In this document: in pieces, positions 26,698 through 27,031 of the stretch | How positions within the stretch are numbered: the stretch's first letter is position 1 | How the letters are laid out: each line of letters opens with the position of its first letter | Origin: Temnopleurus reevesii | Lineage: Eukaryota > Echinodermata > Echinoidea > Temnopleuroida > Temnopleuridae | DNA length: 27,031 nucleotides | NCBI GenBank assembly: GCA_036244855.1 | Contig: BQKZ01001282.1 | Span: 48,142 to 75,172, forward strand | Direction of reading: 5' to 3' | The notes under the pieces: model-generated | The model's input: only the letters and a program-made list of their open reading frames with translations | Told to the model about the DNA's origin: nothing | Database searches by the model: none | Position numbers and translations under genes: made by a program

Positions 26698-27031
26698 TCA
26701 CAAGTAATTTGATTTGATTTGATTAAATTTTTTATTTTATTTATTTTTCCATTTCAATATCATTTTCACAATTTGAACAACAAATTATAATAATTTTGCA
26801 AAAGAAACAAAAATATTTACACAGACAAATCAATGATACATAATGTTTGAAAATCAGGTGATAGAGAGATGGAGGGGCATGCCGAAAAAGCGAGGCTTGT
26901 AGAAGGCATGCTCCTTTTTACATTAAGATTACCTTAAGAGTTAACATTTGTCGAAAACAATAAACAATATAAGTAATTATGACAAAAATACAGGATGAAA
27001 TTAGAGAAATGAGAAAATAAGAGGATTAAGG
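26698..27031 (-). mobile_element. LINE 3' UTR, antisense copy, running off the window
   Basis: Starts with a GATTTGATTTGATT tail and contains GAGGGGCATGCCGAAAAAGC and GAGGCTTGTAGAAGGCATGC. It is the inverted relative of 110-435. Confidence 0.5.

Noticed and set aside
1..27031. CRISPR array, operon or bacterial transfer
   Set aside because: No evenly spaced direct repeats, intron-split genes throughout, and metazoan domain families; the repeats are eukaryotic MITEs and LINEs.
1..27031. tRNA or rRNA genes
   Set aside because: Hairpins seen are long transposon palindromes; I found no cloverleaf with A and B box sequence and no rRNA-like stretch.

Overview
The window looks like nuclear DNA of an echinoderm, most probably a sea urchin. 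Coding sequence is split into short phase-1 exons by AT-rich introns with GT/AG borders. The intergenic DNA is full of short palindromic transposons and 5'-truncated LINE fragments. The two protein-coding loci, a multi-domain SRCR receptor and an intronless-CDS Toll-like receptor (TLR), belong to the innate-receptor families known to be greatly expanded in sea urchins. The species is not determined.

Region 1 (1-3325) holds repeats: a LINE 3' end, a long fold-back element with CRE-like sites, several MITEs, and a 145-bp inverted repeat bracketing an antisense LINE fragment. Region 2 (3326-15284) is the 3' part of a plus-strand gene for a type I membrane receptor. It has one VWC exon (3326-3559), five single-exon SRCR domains (4876-5196, 7687-8013, 9262-9585, 10457-10780, 12474-12800), and a final exon (13681-15284) with a transmembrane helix and a tail of about 506 residues. 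The tail is made of degenerate repeats of about 80 residues rich in tyrosine motifs. Every junction is phase 1, so the frame stays open across all seven exons (3461 nt). The signal-peptide end is not visible. Before SRCR exons 4 and 5 lie truncated tandem copies of the 5' part of the same exon. The stop codon and an AATAAA come from a MITE.

Region 3 (15285-19985) is repeats: a LINE C-terminus, several MITEs, a fold-back element, a candidate TATA promoter with a non-coding first exon (16779-16879), and an unidentified minus-strand exon-like ORF near 18.9 kb. Region 4 (19902-23600) holds a truncated TLR copy that stops at an N, then a complete 879-residue TLR (signal peptide, LRRs, LRRCT, transmembrane helix, TIR). 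Both copies are preceded directly by antisense LINE sequence. A 230-bp palindrome begins 6 nt after the TLR stop. Region 5 (23842-27031) is AT-rich intergenic DNA with more MITEs, another fold-back element and an antisense LINE 3' end.

Functionally, both loci would encode surface receptors for microbial ligands: the TLR signalling through its TIR domain, the SRCR protein through phosphotyrosine motifs. Sharing a pathway is inference from family roles and adjacency only. The most unusual features are the mobile-element contributions to both genes (stop codon, poly(A) signal, 3' UTR, 5' flank), the decoy exon duplications, and the tyrosine-repeat tail.
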